Origin: Acidobacteriota bacterium
GTDB lineage: Bacteria > Acidobacteriota > Aminicenantia > Aminicenantales > Saccharicenantaceae
Length of the DNA: 42,619 bases
Direction: 5' to 3'
NCBI GenBank assembly: GCA_029553365.1
Contig: JAKPCG010000144.1
Location: 1-42,619 of the forward strand
Below the pieces are notes generated by a model, which was not told where the DNA came from, searched no databases, and worked only from the letters and a program-made list of their open reading frames with translations. The position numbers were made by a program, and so were the translations under genes. This document shows, in pieces, positions 32,726 to 40,791 of the stretch (the stretch's first letter is position 1; each line of letters opens with the position of its first letter).

Positions 32726-33580
32726 GTGACGAGAAAATTCAGGCTAAGACCGAGAGCCGAACAAAAAGTTGTCCAATTTTTTCTCTATTTGTTGACCTCT
32801 CTGGCCATTCTGGTCCTGGTGTTTATTCTGGTTGTTATCCTGAAAAATGGTTTGCCTCAACTCAGCCTGGAATTCCTGACCAAAAATCCTGTTCATATGG
32901 GGAAAGAGGGCGGCATCTTCTCAACCATTGTCGCTACTATTTATCTTACTTTTATTGCTTTGCTGGTCGCCACACCCCTGGGAGTAGGCACGGCTATTTA
33001 TCTGACCGAATATACCTTTGAAGGGAAAATCACCAGGATTATCAGGTTTGGAGCTGAATGTCTGGCCGGCATTCCTTCCATCATCTTTGGCCTTTTTGGC
33101 TTTATTCTTTTTGTCAACAAGCTAAAATTTGGCTGGTCAATTTTGAGCGGTGGTTTGACCCTGGCTTTTATGGTCCTTCCAACCATTATCAGGACCAGCG
33201 AGGAGGCGATTAAGAGTGTCCCGGCTGCTTATCGTCTGGTCAGCTATTCTCTCGGTAGCACCAGGTGGCAAACCGTGACCAGGGTTGTCCTGCCCTCGGC
33301 AGCTCCAGGCATTGTCACCGGCGTGATTTTGAGTATAGGCCGGAGCATCGGAGAAACGGCGGCGGTAATCTTTACAGCTGGTAGCGCTCTCCATCTTCCC
33401 TCATCTATTTTTTCTTCAGCCAGAACCATGTCTGTTCATTTTTACATTCTGGCCAGGGAAGGTATTTCTATGTCCAAAGCTTATGGAACAGCGGCAGTTC
33501 TGGTTATTTCGATTCTTTTGATTAATATCGTGACTTACTATTTAATGGGCAAATATATAAGACAGTCATCGTCGGAATAA
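32726..33580 (+). CDS. pstA: Phosphate ABC transporter permease PstA
   Basis: This is the partner permease of PstC. The 284-residue protein starts at GTG, supported by AGGGGG five bases upstream. It has six hydrophobic helices, the coupling loop YRLVSYSLGSTRWQTVTRVVLP, and SIGRSIGETAAV. The loop FLTKNPVHMGKEGGI after the first helix is typical of PstA. The C-terminus is cytoplasmic and short. The gap to pstB1 is 49 bases. Confidence 0.95.
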   Translation: MTRKFRLRPRAEQKVVQFFLYLLTSLAILVLVFILVVILKNGLPQLSLEFLTKNPVHMGKEGGIFSTIVATIYLTFIALLVATPLGVGTAIYLTEYTFEGKITRIIRFGAECLAGIPSIIFGLFGFILFVNKLKFGWSILSGGLTLAFMVLPTIIRTSEEAIKSVPAAYRLVSYSLGSTRWQTVTRVVLPSAAPGIVTGVILSIGRSIGETAAVIFTAGSALHLPSSIFSSARTMSVHFYILAREGISMSKAYGTAAVLVISILLINIVTYYLMGKYIRQSSSE

Positions 33581-33629
33581 ACAAAACTAATATAGCTCAG
33601 TAGTAACTGGAAAGTCAGGTAGGTAGAAG

Positions 33630-34388
33630 ATGAAAGACATTGCTATCCAGGTCATAAATTTCAGCCATTTCTATGGCCAGCAGCCGAGTTTGAAGAATCT
33701 CAACCTGGACATTTACCGGAAAGAAATACTGGGCATTATCGGGCCAGCCAGGAGCGGTAAATCAACTTTTTTAACCTGCCTCAACCGATTAAATGATCTT
33801 GTTCCAGGCTCCAGGGTTTCGGGTAAGATCCTGGTTGATGGACTTGACATTTATCAGCCAGAGGTGGAAGTAGCCGCCCTGCGGCGGCGGCTGGGAATGG
33901 TTTTTGCCACGCCGGTTCCGCTGCCCATGAGCATTTACGATAACATCGCCTTTGGCCCCAGACTCCAGGGTCAAACTGATCGCCAGGAACTTGACCACCT
34001 AGTCGAGGATTGTCTGGAAAAAGCTGGCTTATGGGCAGAGGTTAAGGACCGCTTGAAAACCAGCGCTTTAAAGCTCTCCGGTGGGCAGCAACAGCGGCTG
34101 TGCCTGGCTCGTGTCCTGGCTCTTAAACCAGAGTATATTCTGCTGGACGAACCGACCTCAGGCCTTGATCCTATTTCCACCATGAAAATTGAGGATACAC
34201 TGCTGCTGCTCAAAAAGGACTATACAATTGTTCTGGTGACTAACAATACCAAACAGGCTGCAAGGGTAGCCGATCGGACGGCTTTTTTCCTGATGGGCGA
34301 ACTGGTAGAAGTGAATGAAACGGATATTATTTTTACCAGGCCCTCTGATAAACGGACGGAAAATTATATTGAGGGAAAATTCGGCTAA
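33630..34388 (+). CDS. pstB: PstB paralogue 1: phosphate ABC ATPase lacking Q-loop Gln and H-loop His
   Basis: The 252-residue protein is PstB by overall sequence and operon position. Walker A is complete though unusual (GPARSGKST, residues 38-46), the signature is perfect (LSGGQQQRL, 149-157), and Walker B with its catalytic Glu is intact (ILLDEP, 170-175). However, the Q-loop glutamine is Ala93 (MVFATPVPLP instead of VFQxPNPFP) and the switch histidine is Asn205 (LVTNNTKQAAR instead of VTHNMQQA). Such a subunit could bind ATP and complete a partner's site, but would probably not hydrolyse ATP well itself. The gene is followed by a 177-base gap and pstB2. Confidence 0.93.
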   Translation: MKDIAIQVINFSHFYGQQPSLKNLNLDIYRKEILGIIGPARSGKSTFLTCLNRLNDLVPGSRVSGKILVDGLDIYQPEVEVAALRRRLGMVFATPVPLPMSIYDNIAFGPRLQGQTDRQELDHLVEDCLEKAGLWAEVKDRLKTSALKLSGGQQQRLCLARVLALKPEYILLDEPTSGLDPISTMKIEDTLLLLKKDYTIVLVTNNTKQAARVADRTAFFLMGELVEVNETDIIFTRPSDKRTENYIEGKFG

Positions 34389-34410
34389 AAGTTAGAAAGG
34401 AGAAAATTAA

Positions 34411-34448
34411 CTGCTACCAGGTAGCAGCAACGTTTAAATTATTTAAAC
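34411..34448. repeat. Two adjacent palindromes between pstB1 and pstB2
   Basis: CTGCTACC-A-GGTAGCAG (34411-34427) is followed four bases later by GTTTAAAT-T-ATTTAAAC (34432-34448). Both are perfect inverted repeats with single-base centres. Such tight centres suit protein dimers better than RNA hairpins. They lie 22 bases after pstB1 and about 118 before pstB2, next to an AAAGGAG that has no start codon. Confidence 0.5.
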
Positions 34449-34565
34449 CAAAATTAACCAAAAGCAAAAAAATGATTAATGCCACGGAGATAAAATAATA
34501 GAGCTAAGTGGTTAGAAAAATGAGAAGAGTCACAGGAAAGAATGAAGACCCGGAGGAAATAGAAA

Positions 34566-35339
34566 ATGTCTGAACTGGTTACCTCTGAAAATATAATTGA
34601 GGTCAGGTCGCTTCAGGTTTTTTACGGTCTGTTTCAGGCGTTAAAGAACGTGAATATTGATATCCAGGCCAGAAAAATTACAGCTCTGATAGGTCCCTCT
34701 GGCTGCGGCAAATCAACTTTTCTCAGGACACTGAACCGCATGAATGACCTGATTGAAGGAAGTAGAACTGAAGGCCGGGTCATTTTTGACGGAAAAAATA
34801 TTTTTGATGGAGATACGGATTTGCTGGAACTGAGGAGAAGAATCGGCATGGTTTTTCAGCGTCCTAATCCTTTTCCTCTTAGCATCTTTGATAATGTCAC
34901 CTATGGACTCAGAGTTCACGGTCAGACGGATCGAACCTTAATGGAAGAAAGGCTTTTCCATAGCTTGCAGGCTGTCAATCTCTGGGATGAAATCAAAGAC
35001 CGCCTGGAAGCCAATGCCTTGAGTTTGACTGGAGAACAACAGCAACGATTATGCATCGCCAGGGTTCTGGCGCTAGGACCCGAGGTGGTCTTGATGGACG
35101 AACCCTGTTCTGCTCTTGATCCTACCGCCACGGCTAAAATCGAAGATTTAATGTATCAGCTGAAACAAAAGTATACTATAATTATCGTCACTCATAATAT
35201 GCAGCAGGCAGCCCGGGTCTCTGATTATACCGGTTATTTTTTACTGGGTGAGCTGGTTGAATTTGGCCAGACCGATCAAATTTTTACCAGTCCCAGGGAT
35301 AGACGAACTGAAGATTATATCACCGGGAGGTTTGGCTGA
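34566..35339 (+). CDS. pstB: PstB paralogue 2: phosphate ABC ATPase with degenerate signature motif
   Basis: The 257-residue protein is canonical PstB at Walker A (GPSGCGKST, residues 43-51), Q-loop (Gln98 in [10 protein letters not shown]), Walker B/D-loop ([12 protein letters not shown], Glu179) and H-loop (His210 in VTHNMQQA). Its ABC signature is altered: LTGEQQQRL (154-162) in place of LSGGQQQRL, putting an acidic residue where the second glycine should touch ATP. The changes complement those in PstB1. GGAGG lies nine bases before the ATG. phoU follows after 42 bases. The family role is to power phosphate import through PstCA. Confidence 0.93.
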   Translation: MSELVTSENIIEVRSLQVFYGLFQALKNVNIDIQARKITALIGPSGCGKSTFLRTLNRMNDLIEGSRTEGRVIFDGKNIFDGDTDLLELRRRIGMVFQRPNPFPLSIFDNVTYGLRVHGQTDRTLMEERLFHSLQAVNLWDEIKDRLEANALSLTGEQQQRLCIARVLALGPEVVLMDEPCSALDPTATAKIEDLMYQLKQKYTIIIVTHNMQQAARVSDYTGYFLLGELVEFGQTDQIFTSPRDRRTEDYITGRFG

Positions 35340-35381
35340 AGAAGAGACAGGTGGTGTTAAAAGAAAATTGAGGAGAAATAA

Positions 35382-36050
35382 ATGACCAGATATTTTGATG
35401 AGGAATTGTTAGAACTTAATAAAAAGATTCTGGAGATGAGTGGGGAAGTTGAAGACTCTATCGGGCTGTCGGTTCGAGCCCTCAGAGAGCTGAGTAGAAA
35501 ACTGGCAGAAGCAGTTATTCAAGGAGATAGGCGCATAGATGATATGGAACTGGAAATAGAGGAGAAGTGCTTGAATATAATTGCGCTCTACCAGCCGGCG
35601 GCGGCTGACCTGCGGTTTGTGGTCATGTCGCTGAAAATAACAACCGATCTGGAAAGAATAGCTGACCTGGCTGTTGATATTGCCGAGCGAGTGCTAGAAC
35701 TTGCTGACCAGCCGCTGCTCAAACCTTTAATTGACATTCCCAAGCTGGCTACTCTGGCTCAGGGCATGGTCCGGGATGTCATCAATTCCTTCGTCAATAA
35801 AGATACAGATCTGGCCCGCTCAGTCATTTTGAGAGATAATGAGGCTGATGAATTAAGGAATCTGGTTCAATCAGAACTGATAAATGATTATATGAAAAAA
35901 GACGCCACTACTGTTCCTCGGGCTATTCCTCTCCTGCTGGTGGCCAGGCATTTGGAGCGGATCTGCGATCACGCTACCAACATTGCTGAGGATGTCATCT
36001 ACATGGTCAAAGCAGAAGTGGTCAAACATCGGCCAGAAAGTCTAAAATAA
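35382..36050 (+). CDS. phoU: Phosphate transport regulator PhoU
   Basis: PhoU links the state of the Pst transporter to phosphate signalling. This 222-residue all-helical protein has the two three-helix repeats of the family. It starts with RYFDEELLELNKKILEMSG, and its metal-binding segments include ERIADLAVDIAERV and ERICDHATNIAEDVIYM, each with the E/D-x-x-x-D pattern. GAGGAG lies about six bases before the ATG. It is the last gene of the pst operon. No phoR/phoB pair is in the window. Confidence 0.95.
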   Translation: MTRYFDEELLELNKKILEMSGEVEDSIGLSVRALRELSRKLAEAVIQGDRRIDDMELEIEEKCLNIIALYQPAAADLRFVVMSLKITTDLERIADLAVDIAERVLELADQPLLKPLIDIPKLATLAQGMVRDVINSFVNKDTDLARSVILRDNEADELRNLVQSELINDYMKKDATTVPRAIPLLLVARHLERICDHATNIAEDVIYMVKAEVVKHRPESLK

Positions 36051-36099
36051 TTCAGCCTGAAAACTGCTGTATTAATTGCGATGAGAGAAAAACTTAAAA

Positions 36100-37062
36100 A
36101 TGATCATATCAAGGAATTCTCTGCTCTGGCCAGCCAAGCTGGCCCTGATTTTTATTCTTTTTTCCCCTTTCACCGCTATCACTCAGGAAAAGACCGACCA
36201 GGTACGGGTGGAAAAACCAGCTTATAAAGTGACCGTTAATGCAGTGACTCTGGCGGTAACAGTTCAGGATAATCGTGGGCGTTATATTAATAACCTGCAA
36301 GAAGAACATTTTATCATCTATGAGAATGGCGAAAAAAAGACTATCAGCTATTTTCAGCATGATGAGAAAGCTCCTCTGAGTCTGACCGTCCTGCTGGACG
36401 TCAGCGGGAGCATGGCTCTGGATAATAAATTTGAAGAATGTCGGCAAGCTTTAAAAATACTGGCTGAGAAAGTCCTGTCTCCCCGGGATGAAGTGGCTCT
36501 TCTGGTGTTTGCTGATGGTCAGGTGGAAGTAGCGGCCGGTCATTCGACAGATAAGACGGCTTTTCTGGCTGCTCTGGACAAAGAAGAGGCCTATGGCAAA
36601 ACAGCTTTAAATGATGCAGTGGCTGCTTCTCCTCAGTATGCGATCAGAGCTAAAAATGAAAAAAGGGCACTTCTCTTAATTACTGATGGCCTGGAGAATG
36701 ACAGTCAAGCTTCAGCTGAAGAGGCTCTGGACATTGCCCGACGGGTGGAGGTGCCAATTTATGTTATAGGTTATAAGATACCAAAAGCCGAGGAAATACT
36801 GGCCAGGCATAAAAAATCGGCCAGCCAGACACCGGCTGGAATAATTCAAACTCTGGATTTATTTGCCGCTGCCACCGGTGGACGGGCTTTTTTCCTGGAT
36901 AATATGGAAGAATTACTGGCTTCAATTTATGACATAAAGAAGGAGCAGAGCCATCAATATATCATTGGTTATACCTCTTATCGCGAGGATGACCGTTATC
37001 GGCGACTCCTGGTTATAACCAGCAAGGGGAATTACCGGATCAGAACCCGTCAGGGCTACTAA
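36100..37062 (+). CDS. VWFA-domain exported protein of the acidobacterial type (TIGR03436-like)
   Basis: The 320-residue protein has a signal-like N-terminus (LLWPAKLALIFILFSPFTAITQ). A short beta region with VTVQDNRGRYINNLQEEHFIIYENG follows, then a von Willebrand A domain with the metal site DVSGSM (about residue 103) and ALLLITDGLENDS. That two-part layout is the VWFA-related family defined first in Acidobacteria. The proteins probably act in the periplasm in protein contacts; their precise role is unknown. The C-terminus YRRLLVITSKGNYRIRTRQGY is typical. It lies 49 bases after phoU but probably forms its own unit. Confidence 0.88.
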   Translation: MIISRNSLLWPAKLALIFILFSPFTAITQEKTDQVRVEKPAYKVTVNAVTLAVTVQDNRGRYINNLQEEHFIIYENGEKKTISYFQHDEKAPLSLTVLLDVSGSMALDNKFEECRQALKILAEKVLSPRDEVALLVFADGQVEVAAGHSTDKTAFLAALDKEEAYGKTALNDAVAASPQYAIRAKNEKRALLLITDGLENDSQASAEEALDIARRVEVPIYVIGYKIPKAEEILARHKKSASQTPAGIIQTLDLFAAATGGRAFFLDNMEELLASIYDIKKEQSHQYIIGYTSYREDDRYRRLLVITSKGNYRIRTRQGY

Positions 37063-37129
37063 GGTAGCAGAGAATAATTTTTTTGAATCGGGCTGAAAAA
37101 CTTCACTCAGGCGACTATAATAAGAACAG

Positions 37130-37160
37130 GCCAAAGCGATCAGGCTTCGGTTTTATTCTT
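37130..37160 (+). terminator. Possible hairpin terminator before the OmpA gene
   Basis: CCAAAGC and GCTTCGG (one mismatch) form a stem around GATCAG, followed by TTTTATTCTT. It could end the VWFA transcript. An ACTATAAT box at 37114-37121 just upstream could instead start the ompA transcript through it. Confidence 0.4.
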
Positions 37161-37185
37161 AAATCAAAAAAAAGGAGTAAATCGA

Positions 37186-37815
37186 ATGAAAAAAAGTCTT
37201 AGCTGGTCAATTGTCCTGGTGCTGGCGGCTTTCCTGCTGGTCCAGGGCTGTGCTTCTAAAAAATTTGTCAATACTGAGGTCTCGTCGGTGGATAAAAAGG
37301 TAGCCAGTCTCTCCACCGAGGTCGAAGAGACGCAGAAGAGAATAAGAGAGCATGATGAAAAACTGGCTACCATTGGCGAGCTGATTAACCAGCAGAATGG
37401 TCAGATTAAACAGGTTGATGGCAAGATTGAAGAAGTCAAAACCATGATTAAAGGCAATCTGGTGATGAAAGCCACTCTCAGCAACAATGAAGCTAAATTT
37501 GCCTTTAACAGTGCCGAGCTCAGCCAGGAAGCCAGAGCTGCTCTGGACAGATTTGTCCAGCAGTTGATTGAGGAAAACAGGGGAGTCTATATAGAGATTC
37601 AGGGTCACACTGATAATGTTGGCCCGGAAGAGGTGAATCTGGCTCTTGGTCGGAAGAGAGCTGAAGCAGTCATGATGTATCTGTATAAAACCTATCAGAT
37701 CCCGCTTTATCGCATGTCGGTAGTCAGCCTGGGAAGTTCGGTACCGGTAGCTGATAATTCGACCCGGGAAGGCCGGGCCCAGAATAGAAGAGTCGAAATA
37801 CTGGTCTATGAATAA
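37186..37815 (+). CDS. OmpA-family lipoprotein with coiled-coil spacer
   Basis: This 209-residue protein has a signal peptide with the lipobox LVQGC (Cys near residue 22). A heptad-rich coiled coil (about residues 30-90, VDKKVASLSTEVEETQKRI) follows, then an OmpA C-terminal peptidoglycan-binding domain. That domain shows IEIQGHTDNVG with the Asp that binds diaminopimelate, and ALGRKRAEAVMMYL. It probably tethers the outer membrane to the cell wall, as Pal or Lpp-OmpA proteins do. AAAGGAG lies eight bases before the ATG. A weak GGGAA/TTCCC hairpin follows the stop. Confidence 0.92.
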   Translation: MKKSLSWSIVLVLAAFLLVQGCASKKFVNTEVSSVDKKVASLSTEVEETQKRIREHDEKLATIGELINQQNGQIKQVDGKIEEVKTMIKGNLVMKATLSNNEAKFAFNSAELSQEARAALDRFVQQLIEENRGVYIEIQGHTDNVGPEEVNLALGRKRAEAVMMYLYKTYQIPLYRMSVVSLGSSVPVADNSTREGRAQNRRVEILVYE

Positions 37816-37916
37816 AAAACAGGGAACGCCGGCTTAACTTCCCGTTTGATCGGGCTTGATAGCCAATCTTAGTTTTTTAATCTAGATAGTTGGGGTCTAT
37901 CTCGCAGGAGGTCTGC

Positions 37917-38903
37917 TTATTTCCAGCGGAAAGGTGTCCGCTGGCCAAAATCAGGTAGAAGATGCTCTTCAGACTGGAATGGTTCAGGCTGGAGAAAAAG
38001 ATAACTGAAGTTATAACTGGCAGCGCGAGACATGACCTTTTGGTATTCCTGACGGCTAACTTCACGCTGCAGCTCGGCTGGGGCTCGGAAGCAAGGATGG
38101 TATTGACTCATCAAGCTTAGCCCGATCGTCGTGGACAGGTTTTTAGCTATCCAATCGACGATCTCCAGAGAATCCTCCGAATGGCCGGGCAGAACCAGGT
38201 GGCGGATGATTAAGCCCCGGGTGGCAATATCTTCATTATTAAGAATGAGCTCGGGCTGCTGACAATACATCTCCTCAATAGCCAGATGAGCCTGCTCGAA
38301 ATAATCAGGTGCCGCCGAATATTTTTTTGATAATTCCGAGGACATATATTTCAGATCAGGCAGGTAGATATCAACAATCCCTCTTAGTTCCTCAATGACC
38401 TCAATTGAGTCATAGCCATTGGAATTATAAACAATGGGAATCGTCAACCCACGGCTATAAGCAATCCTCAGGGCCCTGAGCACAGGCAAAATGACGTGGG
38501 TTGGTGAGACCAGATTGATATTGAGTGCACCCTGAGCCTGAAGGTTAAGCATAAACCCGGCCAGCTGTTCATCGCTAACCAGTTCGCCTTGATTCAGCCA
38601 GCTCAGCTGGTAATTCTGGCAGAACAGGCATTTCAGGTTACAGCCGGCAAAAAAAATGGTCCCGGAGCCAGGAGCGCTGCCCTGTCCACCCTGGCCACTA
38701 AGGACAGGCTCTTCACCATAATGAAGCAAACTGGTTGAAACTCGAGCCTGATCTCCCGTCTGACAGACACCTGTCTGTCTGTTGAGGCGATTAACCTGGC
38801 AACGGCGCGGACAGAGGCAGCAGCTGGAAGCCCGGGGATAAAGTCTGGTCAGAGCCCTCTCTATTGCTGCCAGTTTTCTCTCAATAAAAAACTCTTTATT
38901 CAT
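37917..38903 (-). CDS. Radical SAM protein, PflA-like
   Basis: The radical SAM cluster motif is AGCNLKCLFCQNYQLS (CxxxCxxC) about 100 residues into the protein. An additional N-terminal Cys set, CCLCPRRCQVNR plus CQTG, may hold another cluster. Relatives are annotated as putative pyruvate formate-lyase activating enzyme homologues (PflX-like) of unknown target. STHVILPV-like and NSNGYDS segments follow the barrel order. The ORF track starts at a GTG (38918) with AGGAG only two bases away; the ATG at 38903 has it 17 bases away, so the start is uncertain. No glycyl radical enzyme gene is nearby. Confidence 0.85.
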   Translation of the reverse strand: MNKEFFIERKLAAIERALTRLYPRASSCCLCPRRCQVNRLNRQTGVCQTGDQARVSTSLLHYGEEPVLSGQGGQGSAPGSGTIFFAGCNLKCLFCQNYQLSWLNQGELVSDEQLAGFMLNLQAQGALNINLVSPTHVILPVLRALRIAYSRGLTIPIVYNSNGYDSIEVIEELRGIVDIYLPDLKYMSSELSKKYSAAPDYFEQAHLAIEEMYCQQPELILNNEDIATRGLIIRHLVLPGHSEDSLEIVDWIAKNLSTTIGLSLMSQYHPCFRAPAELQREVSRQEYQKVMSRAASYNFSYLFLQPEPFQSEEHLLPDFGQRTPFRWK

Positions 38904-39074
38904 AGTATTTGTTAACACCGCTCCTGCCCGGAGCTTGAGCTGGCCTTTAAAGTGTTCATTTCAAATTATAGCAGAGATTCCAGGCCTTTAATAAGGATAG
39001 AGGTCACAGTTTGGAGGCAATCCTTCCGGGTCAGTAGAGAATCAGTTCAGAAAATGAATAATAATTCTGCCTCC

Positions 39075-39114
39075 TTGTTAGTTTTGCCCAAAATGTGTAT
39101 AGTTAATCATAACT
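39075..39114 (+). promoter_or_regulatory. Promoter with overlapping palindrome for the DedA gene
   Basis: TTGTTA (39075-39080) and TATAGT (39098-39103) are 17 bases apart. AGTTA-ATCA-TAACT (39101-39114) overlaps the -10 box and the start site and could be an operator. Confidence 0.5.
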
Positions 39115-39164
39115 GTGGACAGAATTGAGGCCACAGGGTTAGACAAAATCGGGACAAAAAACAA

Positions 39165-39845
39165 TTGATAGACTTTATAGAAAAGTTTATTGATATCCTC
39201 ATCCACGTTGATCGCTATATTAGCCAGTTCATCGATCAATTTGGAATCTGGACCTACCTTGTACTCTTTTTGGTCATTTTTGCCGAGACCGGCCTGGTGA
39301 TAACTCCTTTTTTCCCGGGTGATTCTCTCCTGTTTGCGGCTGGGGCGATTGCTGCCATCGGTGACCTGAATATTATCAACCTTTTCCTGTTACTCAGTCT
39401 GGCCGCTTTTCTGGGCAACCTGAGTAACTACTGGATAGGCTATAAAATTGGCCCAGAAATTTTTAAGAAAGAAAGGAGCCGTCTTTTTAATAAGAATTAT
39501 CTTAACCGCACCCATGAATTTTATGAAAAGCACGGTTCTATAACCATAGTCATCGCTCGCTTTATGCCTTTTATCCGGACTTTTGCTCCCTTTGTAGCTG
39601 GAATAGGAAAAATGACCTATTTTAAGTTTTTGATTTACAGTCTGGTTGGCAGTGTCATGTGGGTTGCTCTATTTTTATTCGGCGGGTACTATTTTGGCAA
39701 TATCTCGGTAGTTAAAGAAAATTTTTCCCTGGTGATTATAGCCATCATTGTCATCTCGCTGATCCCCGCAGCCATCAGCTATATTCATAGCCGGAAAGGC
39801 AGCAAAGCATCAGCAACCGGAGAACCTGACAGGCCGGAAGGCTGA
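39165..39845 (+). CDS. DedA/SNARE-associated family membrane protein
   Basis: The 226-residue protein begins at TTG with GGGA ten bases upstream; no better start is in frame before the first helix. The re-entrant loop motif FAETGLVITPFFPGDSLLF (about residues 39-57) and ARFMPFIRTFAPFVAGIGKM (about 125-144) are DedA hallmarks, with four or five other hydrophobic segments. DedA proteins move lipids such as undecaprenyl phosphate or phosphatidylethanolamine across the inner membrane. The tail is basic and cytoplasmic. It converges on surE with 28 bases between. Confidence 0.92.
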   Translation: MIDFIEKFIDILIHVDRYISQFIDQFGIWTYLVLFLVIFAETGLVITPFFPGDSLLFAAGAIAAIGDLNIINLFLLLSLAAFLGNLSNYWIGYKIGPEIFKKERSRLFNKNYLNRTHEFYEKHGSITIVIARFMPFIRTFAPFVAGIGKMTYFKFLIYSLVGSVMWVALFLFGGYYFGNISVVKENFSLVIIAIIVISLIPAAISYIHSRKGSKASATGEPDRPEG

Positions 39846-39873
39846 TCAGCTAACAGGTAGCGGTTCTTATCGC

Positions 39874-40668
39874 TTATTCCAGACTGATATTCAGCAGTTC
39901 AGAAAGAAATCCACTATCAAGGACCGTCTTAGCTGTTCGATCAATGTGCAGGGGAGTGACTGAGACCCAGCCCTCGTCCACCAGATGGACATCTGAGTTC
40001 TTTGGACCAACGGCCTGGGGGTGACCTACACCAATCCAGAAATAAGTTTTCCCTCGTGGATCTTTCTTTTTAATAAGCTCCGGGGCATAACGCCTTTCGC
40101 CCAGCCTCGAGATTTTTAACCCTTTGACCGGAAAGGGAGGAATATTGATATTAAGATAAACCCGTGGTGGAAACTTTTTTCCCTGAAGAGCCTCTACTAT
40201 TTTTTTGACCAGAGCAGCTGACTGCTCAAAATCGTATTGCCGGTGGTTGCGGCTCAAAAGAGATACAGCCAGGGAAGGAAGGCCCATAAAAGTTCCCTGA
40301 AGAGCTGCAGCTACCGTACCGGAGTAAGAAACATCCTGACAGCCAAGATTGGCTCCCAGGTTCATGCCAGAAATAAGAAAATCTGGTTTTTCAGGCAGGA
40401 CATATTTTAAAGCGATATAGACACAATCAGCCGGGGTACCATCAACGGTAAAAACATTGTCTCCTACTTTTTCAGCTCGAAGAGGTTGTCTCAGAGTCAG
40501 GGCGAGTGATATGGAGCTTCTTTCCCGGTCGGGCGCAACTATATATACCCGGGCATAAGGTTTCAATTCTTCCGCCAGGGCAATTATCCCCGGAGAATTA
40601 TAGCCATCATCATTGGTCAGGAGAATTAGTTTCTTTTTGTTAGCTGATATACTGGAAGACTTATTCAT
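39874..40668 (-). CDS. surE: 5'/3'-nucleotidase SurE
   Basis: SurE is a metal-dependent phosphatase acting on nucleoside monophosphates. This 264-residue protein has the metal site ILLTNDDGYNSPGI-like LLTNDDGYNSPG near residue 16-27. APDRERSSIS and DGTPADCVYIAL come next, then SGMNLGANLGCQDVSYSGTVAAA. The C-terminal WVSVTPLHIDRT is usual. It lies immediately downstream of tRNA-Pro on the same strand, with a T-run between them. The MerR-tRNA-Pro-SurE order resembles an arrangement I recall from some deltaproteobacterial genomes. Confidence 0.95.
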   Translation of the reverse strand: MNKSSSISANKKKLILLTNDDGYNSPGIIALAEELKPYARVYIVAPDRERSSISLALTLRQPLRAEKVGDNVFTVDGTPADCVYIALKYVLPEKPDFLISGMNLGANLGCQDVSYSGTVAAALQGTFMGLPSLAVSLLSRNHRQYDFEQSAALVKKIVEALQGKKFPPRVYLNINIPPFPVKGLKISRLGERRYAPELIKKKDPRGKTYFWIGVGHPQAVGPKNSDVHLVDEGWVSVTPLHIDRTAKTVLDSGFLSELLNISLE

Positions 40669-40693
40669 TTGTTTTGATTATCTTATAAAAAAA

Positions 40694-40767
40694 TCGGGAC
40701 GAGCGGATTTGAACCGCTGACCCCATGCACCCCAAGCATGTGCGCTACCAGGCTGCGCCACGTCCCG
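40694..40767 (-). tRNA. tRNA-Pro (anticodon GGG)
   Basis: On the minus strand a 74-base cloverleaf is complete. The acceptor stem CGGGACG pairs with CGTCCCG with discriminator A. The D stem is GCGC with loop AGCCTGGTA, the anticodon stem is CATGC/GCATG with loop TTGGGGT, and the T arm is AGCGG/CCGCT with loop TTCAAAT. The anticodon GGG reads proline codons CCC and CCU. CCA is not encoded; a run of T follows the 3' end. The 5' end is 24 bases downstream of the MerR-like gene, so the two are probably cotranscribed. Confidence 0.96.
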
Positions 40768-40791
40768 ATATTTCAAAAAGTGAAAATTACT

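Noticed and set aside
35341-36050. A phoB/phoR two-component system at the end of the pst operon
   Set aside because: phoU is followed by a VWFA protein with no receiver or kinase motifs; the only kinase in the window is the distant NtrY-like one.
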